Below, piece after piece: positions 1-9,683 of a stretch of DNA of 64,000 nucleotides. Origin of the DNA: G963677185 sp963677185 (GTDB taxonomy: Bacteria > Bacillota > Syntrophomonadia > Syntrophomonadales > Syntrophomonadaceae); contig OY781889.1 in NCBI GenBank assembly GCA_963677185.1, positions 434,001 to 498,000 on the forward strand, given 5' to 3'. A model generated the notes under the pieces. The model was not told the origin of the DNA. It saw only the letters and a list, made by a program, of their open reading frames with translations, and did no database searches. Every line of letters starts with the position of its first letter. Within the stretch, counting starts at the first letter, position 1. The position numbers were made by a program, and so were the translations under genes.

Positions 1-742
1 GCGAAATGCCGGTGTCGTTTACTACTACAACGCATCCCATGGGCAGGCGGATGCTTTCCTGCCCGGGCAGCTTGTGCCATTCATCTGTCAGGTCCAGTAC
101 CCGGTTCAGTTGAACCCCGTTTTTCCTGGCATTGAGAGCCGCTATGCTTGAATTCGGCTCATTCAGAACGGCATATTTGAACTGCCCGCTGGCCAGCATA
201 GCCGACGCTTCTGACATATCCATGTAAGTCAAGGTCACATCCTTATCAGGGTCAAGGTTGTTCTTTTTCAGAAGGTGACGAAGTATCAGATCATGCAAGC
301 CGTTTTGTCCGCTGACCGCCACATTTTTACCCTTGAGGTCCTGCAGTGATTTTATATCCTGTTCAGTGCTCATTACGTAAAGCATGCCCCACACGGCAAC
401 ATCCAGAAGCTGTACACCCAGGCCTTTGTTGTAAGCTATCAGCGCGTTGCTGACCGGGCAACTGCTGATCTGCACCTCTTTGGAGCTCAACATAGACAGG
501 AGCTGTTCATTATTTTGCCAGGGTTTAAGTACAATTTTGCTGTTTTGTTCGGCCATATATGCCAGGGGATATGTCGGCGGACCAGGCGCGGTTCCGGCTG
601 TCAGTTTAAGGTCATCAAGGGTGAGGGCTACCATTTTTTGAGTGCTGGTTCCTGACCTGTCAGATCCCGCTTGCTGCGCACATCCAGCCAGGCTTAACAG
701 CATGACTGCGGAAAGTGTGAGAGCTAGAAGTTTTCGATTCAT
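1..742 (-). CDS. ABC transporter substrate-binding lipoprotein (partial)
   Basis: The open frame runs leftward off the window edge, so the C-terminus is missing. It starts at an ATG (740-742) behind GGAGGAATCAAGAT. The N-terminus MNRKLLALTLSAVMLLSLAGC is a lipoprotein signal peptide with a LAGC lipobox, so the mature protein should be lipid-anchored outside the membrane. Downstream segments such as LKGKNVAVSGQNGLHD and AMLASGQFKYAVLNEP are typical of NMT1/SsuA/TauA-type binding proteins. It follows the ATPase gene by 37 bp in the same operon. The substrate (sulfonate, nitrate, pyrimidine or another small molecule) cannot be told from the sequence. Confidence 0.8.
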   Translation of the reverse strand, partial: MNRKLLALTLSAVMLLSLAGCAQQAGSDRSGTSTQKMVALTLDDLKLTAGTAPGPPTYPLAYMAEQNSKIVLKPWQNNEQLLSMLSSKEVQISSCPVSNALIAYNKGLGVQLLDVAVWGMLYVMSTEQDIKSLQDLKGKNVAVSGQNGLHDLILRHLLKKNNLDPDKDVTLTYMDMSEASAMLASGQFKYAVLNEPNSSIAALNARKNGVQLNRVLDLTDEWHKLPGQESIRLPMGCVVVVNDTGIS

Positions 743-779
743 ATCTTGATTCCTCCGTTTCATATAAACACTATTTAGT

Positions 780-1508
780 TCAGGATAATTGCCGGCATGC
801 TGGTGAATCATCATGTTTCAGGGCGTCTAGAATGGCGGCTTCAAGGCTCCTGGCATACCGGAAGTCAGATATTTGCTCTTTATCGGGTACCAGTTCAAGA
901 ACCGCCCGGCAGGGCCGGCCATGTAACACCACAATACGGTCGCTCAAGTTAATCGCCTCCTTTTCGTCGTGAGTGACCATTACTGTTGTACAGGAATGCC
1001 ATTGCCGGAGAGAAGCCAACAATTCTTGCATGTCTTGCTTCAGGTTAGCGTCCAGGCTGGAGAACGGCTCGTCCAGCAGCAACAAATCAGGTTGAATCGC
1101 GAAGGCGCGGCCAATTGATACACGCTGTTTCATTCCTCCACTTAACTGACCAGGGTAATAGGCGGCAAAACCGTCCAGACCCAGAAGCGGCAGCAGTTTC
1201 TCCACCCGTTGACGCCGCTGTCGGGCGTTTAATCCCTGGGCATGCAGACCAAGTTCCAGGTTTTGCTCCACTGTCAGCCAGGGAACCAGCCGCGGTTCCT
1301 GGAAAACATAAGCCAGACGCCGGTGGTCACAACGCACCAGGCCAGCCTGGGGTTTGGTTATGACAGCCAGTATGTTCAGTATGCTGGTCTTGCCTACGCC
1401 TGAAGGCCCAAACAGGCACATAAACTGCCGACGATCACAGTTTAGATTGAAGCGCTCCAGGACTTTAAGCGGACCGTAATCCAGTACGATATCTTGCAGG
1501 CTGAACAT
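780..1508 (-). CDS. ABC transporter ATP-binding protein, SsuB/TauB type
   Basis: A 242-residue nucleotide-binding subunit. Walker A is GPSGVGKTS near residue 35, the Q-loop is VFQEPRLVPW, the signature is LSGGMKQRVSIGRA and Walker B is LLLLDEPFSSLD, followed by the switch histidine in MVTHDEKEA. The compact size and the AVITKPQAGLV / RLVPWLTVEQN pattern match ATPases of nitrate/sulfonate/taurine-type importers. The start has GGGAG upstream. It is the first visible gene of a leftward operon with the lipoprotein at 1-742; the permease would lie outside the window. Confidence 0.88.
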   Translation of the reverse strand: MFSLQDIVLDYGPLKVLERFNLNCDRRQFMCLFGPSGVGKTSILNILAVITKPQAGLVRCDHRRLAYVFQEPRLVPWLTVEQNLELGLHAQGLNARQRRQRVEKLLPLLGLDGFAAYYPGQLSGGMKQRVSIGRAFAIQPDLLLLDEPFSSLDANLKQDMQELLASLRQWHSCTTVMVTHDEKEAINLSDRIVVLHGRPCRAVLELVPDKEQISDFRYARSLEAAILDALKHDDSPACRQLS

Positions 1509-1690
1509 AAAGCATCACTCCCGTTTGCAGCGGCCATGGCCAATTCTGTCAATACAGCAACCGCCAACACAACATTACGCATCATAACTTAACATAATGA
1601 TAATCAAATGCATGAATCGGAGCTTGTCGAATAACATAACATTATTTATATAAACATAAATATATTATTTTCCATGAACGATATAAAGAC

Positions 1691-1730
1691 AAAAAAACAG
1701 GCTGGACCTGAAAACGGCCCAGCCTGTTTA
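1691..1730 (-). terminator. Rho-independent terminator after the CoA-transferase gene
   Basis: On the minus strand an AAACAGGCTGG stem pairs with CCAGCCTGTTT and is followed by a run of seven T, about 15 bp after the stop of the CoA-transferase gene. Confidence 0.85.
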
Positions 1731-1742
1731 TATTCTATATTT

Positions 1743-3089
1743 CTAACGGTTGATTTTATTGGTCTGGGTCCAAAAGCCCAGTTTATTGGCTTCCAGGGCC
1801 AGTTCATCCTGGAACTGGGGATGGGCGATGGCGATCAAATTTTCCGTGCGCTGCCATACCGACTGGCATTTCATCAAGGCTTTGCCATATTCGGTCACGA
1901 TATAGTGACTGAGCTGGCGCGAAACAGTGCAAGCCGCTCCAGGAGTCAGGAAAGGTTTGATCTTCGAGTGCAGCCGGCCAGCCTTGTCAGTGAATGTTGA
2001 CGGCATGCAAAGGAAACTGCGGCCACCGGGCGAATGATATGAACCATAAACGAAGTCCCACTGACCGCCGGTGCCGGTTATCTGCCGGGTGCCCTGCATT
2101 TCCGAAGTCACCTGGCCATAGAAATCCACTTCCAGGCAGGCGTTAATAGACACAACATTGGATAGCTTGGAAATAATAAAGGGGTTGTTGGTATAATCCA
2201 CTGCATAGGCCTGAACCATGGGGTTTCTGTGCATGAAGTCATATAGTTCCTGGGAGCCCAGAGCGAAGGCGCAGACCATCTGCCCCCGGTCGATCTCCTT
2301 CTTTTTACCGCTGATACAGCCGGCTTTCCACATATCATAATAGGCATCGGCCATCATTTCGGTGTGAACGCCCAGGTCTCTCAAGCCAGCCGCTGCAATT
2401 TCCTTGCCCAGATAATTGGGCAGGCCGCCTATGCCGAGCTGAATGCAGCACCCGTCATGAAGGTCTTCGACAATGAATTCGCTAATTTTCTTTTCTGCTT
2501 CGGTGGCTTCCATAGCCGGAACCGAAGCCATTTTTTCATTTTCTCCCCGAACAACGTAATCAACCTCGGATATATGGATATGCTGGCCATAATGCCCGTT
2601 AACATAAGGCATGTTTTCATTTTCTTCAAGTATAACTATTTTAGCGTTCTGACAAACCGCTTCAAGGTGGGAGGTATTGATTCCAAAATTGAAATAGCCA
2701 AAACGGTCCATCGGTGTGACCCGGAACATGGCCGCATCCATCAGTACCTCGTTCTTGCTGTAGTAACCGGGAACCTCATGATAAAGAAGCGGCGAATAGC
2801 TCACAATGCCCTTGTCTCCCAGCTTGGCCTCGAAGCCGCCAAAGTGCCAGCTGTCCCACTGGAAATGCTTCATAGTATCATCGCATTGCGCCACCTCCGG
2901 AAGCGGGGGCAGGGAAATGCCGCTGCGGATATGAACATCCCGCAATTCATCTTTGCGCTGCGCCAGGGCTTTGTCCAGAGCCTTGGGTTCCCCGTTAAAG
3001 AATCCATAATCCACCCAGTCCCCCGACTTAATACACTTTACGGCTTCTTCTGGAGTTCGCAGCTTCTCTTTATACATACTTTCAAACAT
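1743..3089 (-). CDS. Acetyl-CoA hydrolase/transferase family CoA-transferase (butyryl-CoA:acetate type)
   Basis: A 448-residue family-I CoA-transferase of the acetyl-CoA hydrolase/4-hydroxybutyrate CoA-transferase group. It carries a GIGGLPN glycine motif, the HTEMMAD segment with the expected catalytic glutamate, and GTGGQWDFVYGSYHSPGG in the C-terminal domain. Such enzymes move CoA between butyryl-CoA and acetate in butyrate-forming or butyrate-oxidising Clostridia. That exact substrate pair is inferred from overall resemblance and from the crotonase next door. The start follows GGGAGGTATTGGT. A strong terminator follows the gene. The 175-bp gap to the upstream crotonase shows no terminator, so the two may be cotranscribed. 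Confidence 0.87.
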   Translation of the reverse strand: MFESMYKEKLRTPEEAVKCIKSGDWVDYGFFNGEPKALDKALAQRKDELRDVHIRSGISLPPLPEVAQCDDTMKHFQWDSWHFGGFEAKLGDKGIVSYSPLLYHEVPGYYSKNEVLMDAAMFRVTPMDRFGYFNFGINTSHLEAVCQNAKIVILEENENMPYVNGHYGQHIHISEVDYVVRGENEKMASVPAMEATEAEKKISEFIVEDLHDGCCIQLGIGGLPNYLGKEIAAAGLRDLGVHTEMMADAYYDMWKAGCISGKKKEIDRGQMVCAFALGSQELYDFMHRNPMVQAYAVDYTNNPFIISKLSNVVSINACLEVDFYGQVTSEMQGTRQITGTGGQWDFVYGSYHSPGGRSFLCMPSTFTDKAGRLHSKIKPFLTPGAACTVSRQLSHYIVTEYGKALMKCQSVWQRTENLIAIAHPQFQDELALEANKLGFWTQTNKINR

Positions 3090-3264
3090 ACCAATACCTC
3101 CCTAATTATTGTTCGGGCATAATGCCAGCCTAGCAGAAATGGTTAAAAAAATCGAGCCGAGCGCGGCCGCAACAAGATTATCAAGCTGCTCTGCTATCCA
3201 TCCCTATTCATACCTTACAGATGCCATACATGGCGCCAGAATCTCTCCTGACGCCCTCCGGGCC

Positions 3265-4044
3265 TTACCTGCCGATGAATACGGGCTTGCGTTTTTCGAT
3301 AAATGCTTTCATGCCTTCCTTCTGGTCTTCGGTGGCGAACAGAAAGCACAAGCTTTTTATTTCAAACGCCAGTCCTGAAGACAAATCCACATTCATCCCA
3401 TAATTAATGCAGGATTTGGCGGCTTTCAACGCTACTGGCGGTTTCGATGCCAGAGTCTGAGCAATTTTTTTCGCCCGGTTCATCAACTCGTCTTTGGCTG
3501 CCACTTCCGTCACCAGGCCGATTTTAAGGGCTTGATCAGCATCAATGTTCTGACCGAGCATCACCATTTGCTTGGCCCATCCTGACCCGACTGTTCTGGC
3601 CAGGCGCTGGGTGCCGCCGGCTCCCGGAATTATGCCAAGATTGATTTCCGGCTGGCCAAAAATCGTTCCCTCTGCTGCTATGCGAATGTCACAGGCCAGG
3701 GCCAGTTCGCAGCCTCCCCCAAGCGCCAGACCACTGATTGCCGCCACAACAGGCTTGCTCGATTTTTCTATCTTTTCCAGGGCCTGCCGTACGTTATCCA
3801 CGAACTTTTCTACAGTTATTGGATCAGCACTGGACATGAAAGCAATATCCCCCCCGGCGGCAAAAACCTTTTCTCCGCCTGTAATTATGGCGGCACGGGC
3901 TTCATCATCAGCCGAAACAAGATCCATGGCCATTGATAATTCCTCTATCAGTTCGTCATTCAAAGCATTCATTTCTCTGGGGCGATTCAGCTTAATTATC
4001 CTTATTGCTCCGTCTTTTTCATACAGCAGACTCTTGAAATCCAT
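3265..4044 (-). CDS. Enoyl-CoA hydratase/isomerase family protein (crotonase)
   Basis: A 259-residue protein of normal crotonase length. The oxyanion-hole motifs FAAGGDIAFM and GLALGGGCELALACDI are present, and both catalytic glutamates of true hydratases can be seen (GGGCELA and GQPEINLGIIPGAGGTQRL). It should therefore hydrate crotonyl-CoA or a similar short enoyl-CoA to the 3-hydroxyacyl-CoA. AAGGGGGAC lies upstream of the ATG. Its place before a butyryl-type CoA-transferase suggests a role in C4 beta-oxidation or butyrate synthesis. Confidence 0.9.
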   Translation of the reverse strand: MDFKSLLYEKDGAIRIIKLNRPREMNALNDELIEELSMAMDLVSADDEARAAIITGGEKVFAAGGDIAFMSSADPITVEKFVDNVRQALEKIEKSSKPVVAAISGLALGGGCELALACDIRIAAEGTIFGQPEINLGIIPGAGGTQRLARTVGSGWAKQMVMLGQNIDADQALKIGLVTEVAAKDELMNRAKKIAQTLASKPPVALKAAKSCINYGMNVDLSSGLAFEIKSLCFLFATEDQKEGMKAFIEKRKPVFIGR

Positions 4045-4472
4045 TATTAGTCCCCCTTATTTCTCGTAATTGTAAAATCCGCACCCAATCCACATGCCTT
4101 TTATAAGACTTCTATCGCTCTCTTTTACACCGTCCCCCTTATAATAATGTTGACCCTGCCTTATATATATACAAAAATCATGCCAGTCTGGATGATTGCT
4201 GTAATTCCAGCAATAACCGTCTTGGGGATTGATTTTACAATCACATATATGATGATTTCTGAACAGATATGCTCAGAATGCTGGTCATTAGCCTTTGGGC
4301 GGCATTGGCTGTTTGTCCAGTGCCACGTACGCTTGCGCACAAATAATGATATTTGTTATGTTAATCGATATTAATTATGGTGATTATGAACTAGTATTTA
4401 AGTAGATATATTTAAACGATTGATATGGTAAGAAGCAATGGCATGGCGGCCAGCATGGGGAGGTTACCCGGG
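4045..4472. other. Intergenic region between divergent genes
   Basis: 428 bp between the leftward crotonase and the rightward diguanylate cyclase. It must hold promoters for both, but no clear -35/-10 pair stands out. A 75-codon open frame inside it has no ribosome binding site or family resemblance and is not called. Confidence 0.5.
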
Positions 4473-5504
4473 GTGAAGCAGGACGGTCTGAAAAAAATCA
4501 TGGTCATAGATGACAGTACGCTAATACTAAAAATTGTTGGCCAAACGATAGAGGAGCTTGGCCATAAAGCCATATTAGCGAGCAGTGCGGAAGAAGCCTT
4601 CGCAATCCTCGAATGCGAAAAACCAGATATCATTTTACTTGATGTGATTATGCCCAATATGAACGGTTTTGAAATGTGCCGGATTTTGCAGGAACAGATC
4701 GATACCTGCGATATACCGATTATCTTCATCACTGCGACTAATTCCAGTGATGACATAGTCCGCGGATTCGAGACCGGGGCTGTTGACTACATTACCAAGC
4801 CTTTCAGCACGCCAGAGCTAAGAGCAAGGCTGAACAACCAGCTTCAGCTGCAAAGCTACCGCAGCGAATTGGAAATATATGTTGATCTGCTCCGTCAGAC
4901 TAACAACGAACTGCAGACCAGCAACCAAAAATTGCGCTGCGCCATGGAACAGGCCGAAAGCTTGGCCAGGCAAGATTTCCTGACCGGCTTATATAACCGC
5001 CGGTATATTTCCGAACGCCTGGAAGAAGAGGTAAATAGAGCTCATCGCAATATGAAACCATTCGGGATATCAATATGCGATATCGACGATTTCAAAAAGG
5101 TCAATGACAACTATGGACATCAATGCGGCGATCTGGCTCTCCAAATCATATCTGGAATTTTAGGCACAAATATTCGCTCTCAGGATATGATCGGCCGGTG
5201 GGGAGGAGAAGAGTTCATATTGGTTTTTCCTGATACCAACATAGACGGTGTCAGGACTATCGCAACCAAGCTGAAAAATATGATTGAAAAAACACCAGTA
5301 CAATTTGGCGAACAATGCATCAAGCTAACGATGACCTTTGGGATAACCTGTTACACGGGTGACCGGCCGCTAGAGAAGGAGATTAATGCCGCAGACAAAG
5401 CGCTGCTGGAAGGCAAGAACCACGGCAAGAATTGCGTGGTGTGCGCCCGGCGTTTTAGGAATCCCTTTAATCCGGATAAATCCCGCTCTGTCTCGGGGTA
5501 CTAA
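4473..5504 (+). CDS. Response regulator diguanylate cyclase (REC-GGDEF, PleD-like)
   Basis: An N-terminal receiver domain has acidic DD (VIDDST), phospho-acceptor D in IILLDVIMPN, T in FITAT and K in DYITKPF, so it looks phosphorylatable. A coiled linker leads to a GGDEF domain with DFLTGLYNRR, the RWGGEEF active site and an RxxD inhibitory site (RSQD) five residues before it. It should make cyclic di-GMP under feedback control. The frame is open from an ATG at 4425, but GGGGAGG at 4457-4463 points to the GTG at 4473 as the start. It is convergent with a paralogue ending at 5537. Confidence 0.88.
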   Translation: MKQDGLKKIMVIDDSTLILKIVGQTIEELGHKAILASSAEEAFAILECEKPDIILLDVIMPNMNGFEMCRILQEQIDTCDIPIIFITATNSSDDIVRGFETGAVDYITKPFSTPELRARLNNQLQLQSYRSELEIYVDLLRQTNNELQTSNQKLRCAMEQAESLARQDFLTGLYNRRYISERLEEEVNRAHRNMKPFGISICDIDDFKKVNDNYGHQCGDLALQIISGILGTNIRSQDMIGRWGGEEFILVFPDTNIDGVRTIATKLKNMIEKTPVQFGEQCIKLTMTFGITCYTGDRPLEKEINAADKALLEGKNHGKNCVVCARRFRNPFNPDKSRSVSGY

Positions 5505-5512
5505 ATGCCAAC

Positions 5513-5530
5513 GCCGAGTTTTGACTCGGC
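5513..5530. terminator. Short hairpin between convergent GGDEF genes
   Basis: GCCGAG-TTTTGA-CTCGGC lies in the 32 bp between the two convergent stop codons. It could serve both strands but lacks a long T run. Confidence 0.45.
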
Positions 5531-5536
5531 TTAGGC

Positions 5537-6538
5537 TTATTCCGCCATTACTACGGCGTTTTTGCCCTTGTCCTTGCCCTCCATAAGGGCTGAATCAGCT
5601 TTCTTGATGACCTCGTCAATAGATATGCAGCCATCGTAGAAATATACTCCGAAAGTCATGGTAATCGCCAGTTCAAGATCATTGTATTCCAGAACGGAAG
5701 CGGATACTATTTCACGAATCTTTTCGGCGGTAACCGCCGCACCGCAAACCCCGGTTTCCGGAAGCATTAGCAGAAACTCCTCGCCGCCCCAGCGCCCCAG
5801 CGAATCCTGCCCCCTGATTTCTTTTTGAATGATCTTGGACACGCTTCTAAGCACGTAATCTCCGCATTCATGCCCATAATTGTCATTAATAAGCTTGAAA
5901 TTGTCTATATCGCCAATTATTATGCCAAAATGCCGGCCGGAACGCTCGAATCGCTTGATCTCATCCTTAATGCGCTCCATCAAATACAGGCGATTGTAAA
6001 GACCAGTTAAATAATCCCGGCGCGACAGGGTTTCGGCACGCTCAATAGCCTCCTGCAGCTTGCTGTTGGCGTTAATAACCATATTGTTGGCCGCCTGAAG
6101 CTCGGTGTTCGTATATTCGAGCACCTGGTAATACTCCATCAGGTGTTCGCGGCTCTGCTTGAGATCCATATAAGCTCTAATCCTGGAATTAAGAACCAGG
6201 CCGTTAAAAGGCCTGGTGACATAATCAATCGCTCCCGCTGCGAACATTCTGTCAATCTCATCATGTCCGACAGAATCAAATATAAAAATAACGGATATGC
6301 TTGCAGCTTCTTCACGCTTCTTAATATTTTTGCACATTGCGAAGCTGTCAACATCAGGAATCAACGCATTCAGTAAAATAATATCCGGGGTACTATTTTC
6401 CAGAAACTCAAAAACCTCTTCTGCGGTTCTGGCCTTCAGGGCTTCATATCCGTTGCTTTCAACTATTTCCGTCAAATACTTCAAGTTGTTCGAGTTGTCA
6501 TCCACAATCATCACCAGGTTCTGCCGTTCCATATTCAT
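5537..6538 (-). CDS. Diguanylate cyclase with a degenerate receiver domain
   Basis: A 333-residue paralogue of the REC-GGDEF protein at 4473-5504. The GGDEF half is intact (DYLTGLYNRL, RWGGEEF, and an RGQD inhibitory site five residues before it). The receiver half has lost its chemistry: the acceptor position reads IILLNALIPD (Asn for Asp), the conserved Lys is Arg in DYVTRPF, and the Thr position reads FIFDS. It therefore probably signals without phosphorylation or through partner binding. The frame is open to 6757, but AGGAGG at 6548-6553 places the start at the ATG of MNMERQNLVMIVDD. It lies downstream of the kinase gene at 6788, 249 bp away. Confidence 0.86.
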   Translation of the reverse strand: MNMERQNLVMIVDDNSNNLKYLTEIVESNGYEALKARTAEEVFEFLENSTPDIILLNALIPDVDSFAMCKNIKKREEAASISVIFIFDSVGHDEIDRMFAAGAIDYVTRPFNGLVLNSRIRAYMDLKQSREHLMEYYQVLEYTNTELQAANNMVINANSKLQEAIERAETLSRRDYLTGLYNRLYLMERIKDEIKRFERSGRHFGIIIGDIDNFKLINDNYGHECGDYVLRSVSKIIQKEIRGQDSLGRWGGEEFLLMLPETGVCGAAVTAEKIREIVSASVLEYNDLELAITMTFGVYFYDGCISIDEVIKKADSALMEGKDKGKNAVVMAE

Positions 6539-6787
6539 GGTCACACACCTCCTGCCTTGATTATCCGCATGAACAGCCTCATTCTTTTCCATATCTGTCC
6601 GGTTATTCGGCTGATATACTATGTATTTTATTCCGGGCCGCCTGCCATCTGCTACTCTGCTTGTTCCGGCCGGAATTCTATCCTGGCCGCCCCATAAATA
6701 TCCCTCCACAAGTGTTTCCTCTGTCTTCATAATAAGCGCAGCGGCTGCAACATGCAAATGCCAGACGCAATTCCCGCTGATCCCTGG

Positions 6788-9505
6788 CTACACGAAAATC
6801 AGGGGGCGGTCTTCGGCTTCCCCCAGTGGCAGTTTTATTACAAACCGGCTTCCCTGGCCGGGGATGGATTGCACATTAACCTCTCCGCCGTGATTGCCAA
6901 CAATAATGAAATAGGACACCGCCAATCCCAGGCCGGTTCCCAGGCCGGTCTCTTTGGTAGTAAAAAATGGATCGAAGATTCGCTTTTTGACCTGTTCATC
7001 CATTCCCGGACCGTTGTCTTCGATATCAATCACAGCGTAATTGATTTCGTATGATGTTTTAATCGTTATCCGAGGATCGTCCCTGAAGCCTCGCATCGCC
7101 TGGGCAGCATTCTTGAGGATATTAAGGATTACCTGCTCGATCTCCATCTCCACGCAGTAAAGGTCCTCTTCATGCTCGGCATACATCCTGTATACCTCAA
7201 TATAGCGGAAATCATACTGCATATTCAGATCGTAGTCCTGTGCAGCCAGTTCCAGGGCGTGTTCGATCATGCTTTCCAGCTTCACCGAGGTTTTGCGCGC
7301 ATCACTGTGCCGGACGAATTTCAACATGTTTTTAACAATAAAAGAAGCCCTTGTGCCACTGTCGCGAATACCCTGCACAAATCGATGCACCTTACGCTCT
7401 TCCAGATATGCATTCACCGCTTCGATAGTGGTGCCGCATTTCAGAGCCGCCTGCCGGTTATGCTCATTGGCGGTATCAATACGCAGCAAGATGTTCTGCG
7501 CCCCCTGCATAATACCCCCTAGCGGATTATTTATTTCGTGAGCCATCCCTGCGGCCAGTCCTCCTACCGAAAGCATTTTCTCGTTTTGGACCAGCATTTC
7601 GTCAAGGCGCACCCGGTCGCTTACATCGTCCAGCCGCAGAACAATTCCACCGCCAGCTGCTTCCTCCAGGGAATACATGAGCAAATCATAAAACCGGGCC
7701 TCACCGTTCTCATAGACATTGATTCTCTGCGCCGAGGAATCCACGGGCAGGCCGCGTTCAAAAGCCTCCCTCATCGGTTTTGAAATCAGCGGCAGGAGCC
7801 GGTCCACATCCTGTCCCAGGGCTCTAGGCTGTGACACCCCGGTTTTAATGGCAGCCTGTTCATTCCAATGGGTAACCCTTCCAGTGCGGTCGATCCCCAC
7901 CAGCACCGAAGGCATGGAATCAAAAATACCCTGAAGCATGTTCTGCAAGCGTTCCATCTCTTTTTGCGCCTTCATCCTTTGATTTATATCAGTGATGAAA
8001 TACAGAGTCGAAGCCTGCCCTTCCCATATCAAGCCCACCCCCTGGGATTCCACCCAGCGGAAACTGCCGTCAGCGTGAAGGACTCTGTATATAGGCGGAC
8101 GGGTGACGATATCGTGCCTCCAGTTGGTATCATAGAACTCCTTAATCGCCCTCCGGTCTTCCGGGTGAACATATTCCAGCCAATTCCGGCCTATCAACGC
8201 CTCCGACTCATAACCCAGAATTTCCATAGACCGGGGATTGAGGTATTTGAATATCCATTTCTGGCTAATGACTATCATTTCGCTGGAGTTCTCAACCACG
8301 GCCCGGTATTTTTCCTCGCTGGATCTTAAGGCTTCCTCGGCTTCTTTGCGCTCGGTTACATCGATGACAAATGTCAATGCAGCATCATTGTGCTCCCATT
8401 CGATTCGCACCCCGGATATTTCCCCCCAGCGCTCTAACCTCCGCGCGGTTATCATGCGGAACCTGTACATCGGAATATCCTCATTTTGCAGGCGCCTGAT
8501 GTAATTGGTGTAAACCAGGTTCCGGTCATCAGGATGAATAAAATCAATAAAATTCATTCCGATAACCTCTTCATCTGTTAGATCGAGCATTTCCCGAACC
8601 TTGCGATTGACTAACTTGAATAGCCCATTTTGAATCACGCAGGCCGCCAGTGGAGCGTTTTCAATCAACAGCCGGTAGCGCTCTTGAAACCGGGAGCTTT
8701 CCTCCAGCCGGTTGGCAATATCCAGCTCGCTTTTAACCGTGGCAATATGCACGGCATTAATTCTTTCCGCCATAGCCACCAGCAAACCCAGCGACAGGAG
8801 GGAGAATCCGCTCTGTATGTATATTCCCTGGAATAAGGTGCTGCCGGCAAGGTTCATGCCTCGGCTCCAGAGCTGTGCAACCAGGCTCAGGCTAAATACA
8901 GTCAGGCTGATCAGAACCAGCACAGCGGAACGGCGTTCACTTGTGATGTAGGACTGAAAGAAAAAGAAAATTATCACTGGAAACGTGATGGCATAGCAAG
9001 CTATAAAAATGCGGTTCATCCAGGTGATGCTGTCTATTCCCAGCATAGACATGCCTGCGGCAACATACAAAACGTATAGGAACACGAAATATTTATGGTT
9101 TTGCCGCAAAGGATCGGTGGGTATAACAAAGCGTTCGAACAGATGCAATGTGCAATATCCCTGCAGGCCCAGGGAAAGGCCCATCAGCATCCTGAATGGC
9201 ATGGCAATCTGTTCAAGGGGCATCCATGAAGGCGAAGATATGCTAATAAGCAGCCCCAGGCATCCGAAACCGAACCAGGCATATACATCCTGCCTGACCA
9301 GTGCAAGGAGGACAAAGCAATATAAGACAATGCCAGCCATCATTGAAGCTGAATATGAACCTTCACTTAAAGATAACAGCATTGCAGAAGGGAGCACAGC
9401 CTGAACCGGCATAATCAAGCCGGGTGCCTTTTTTCCCATAAGAGGCACCCGATTAGCCGGAATATTCGTACAATTGTGCTTCTGTGAATCTGTTTTCAGA
9501 GCCAT
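6788..9505 (-). CDS. Membrane PAS-domain sensor histidine kinase
   Basis: 905 residues. The first ~250 hold about seven hydrophobic membrane segments. Three PAS domains follow (roughly 265-385, 395-515 and 525-640, with YRLLIENAP, YRAVVENSS and LQGIFDSMP starts). A HisKA-type H-box AAGMAHEINNPLGG has His near 656. The HATPase domain has the N-box NILKNAAQAM near 795, DNGPGM, and FDPFFTTKETGLGTGLGL. It is an intact kinase of the NtrB/ZraS-like class with no attached receiver. The degenerate-receiver GGDEF gene is directly downstream on the same strand; the kinase's real partner is unknown. The start is an ATG after GGGGATGG. Confidence 0.88.
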   Translation of the reverse strand: MALKTDSQKHNCTNIPANRVPLMGKKAPGLIMPVQAVLPSAMLLSLSEGSYSASMMAGIVLYCFVLLALVRQDVYAWFGFGCLGLLISISSPSWMPLEQIAMPFRMLMGLSLGLQGYCTLHLFERFVIPTDPLRQNHKYFVFLYVLYVAAGMSMLGIDSITWMNRIFIACYAITFPVIIFFFFQSYITSERRSAVLVLISLTVFSLSLVAQLWSRGMNLAGSTLFQGIYIQSGFSLLSLGLLVAMAERINAVHIATVKSELDIANRLEESSRFQERYRLLIENAPLAACVIQNGLFKLVNRKVREMLDLTDEEVIGMNFIDFIHPDDRNLVYTNYIRRLQNEDIPMYRFRMITARRLERWGEISGVRIEWEHNDAALTFVIDVTERKEAEEALRSSEEKYRAVVENSSEMIVISQKWIFKYLNPRSMEILGYESEALIGRNWLEYVHPEDRRAIKEFYDTNWRHDIVTRPPIYRVLHADGSFRWVESQGVGLIWEGQASTLYFITDINQRMKAQKEMERLQNMLQGIFDSMPSVLVGIDRTGRVTHWNEQAAIKTGVSQPRALGQDVDRLLPLISKPMREAFERGLPVDSSAQRINVYENGEARFYDLLMYSLEEAAGGGIVLRLDDVSDRVRLDEMLVQNEKMLSVGGLAAGMAHEINNPLGGIMQGAQNILLRIDTANEHNRQAALKCGTTIEAVNAYLEERKVHRFVQGIRDSGTRASFIVKNMLKFVRHSDARKTSVKLESMIEHALELAAQDYDLNMQYDFRYIEVYRMYAEHEEDLYCVEMEIEQVILNILKNAAQAMRGFRDDPRITIKTSYEINYAVIDIEDNGPGMDEQVKKRIFDPFFTTKETGLGTGLGLAVSYFIIVGNHGGEVNVQSIPGQGSRFVIKLPLGEAEDRPLIFV

Positions 9506-9683
9506 CCATCCCCGTGAATAATATGCATTAAATGACTTGCTGCTGCCTGTAGTAACAATGTTGATCTATAACTGCAAATGATCTTGAACCACTGCTTGTT
9601 TCAGGGGAATATCTGCGATTATTATACCATACCCGGTCACAGGCCGAATATCCAATAATCACAGCGCCGTCAGCTCCTGCCCT

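Noticed and set aside
4147..4374. 75-codon open frame upstream of the diguanylate cyclase
   Set aside because: No ribosome binding site, no family resemblance, and it sits in a divergent promoter region.
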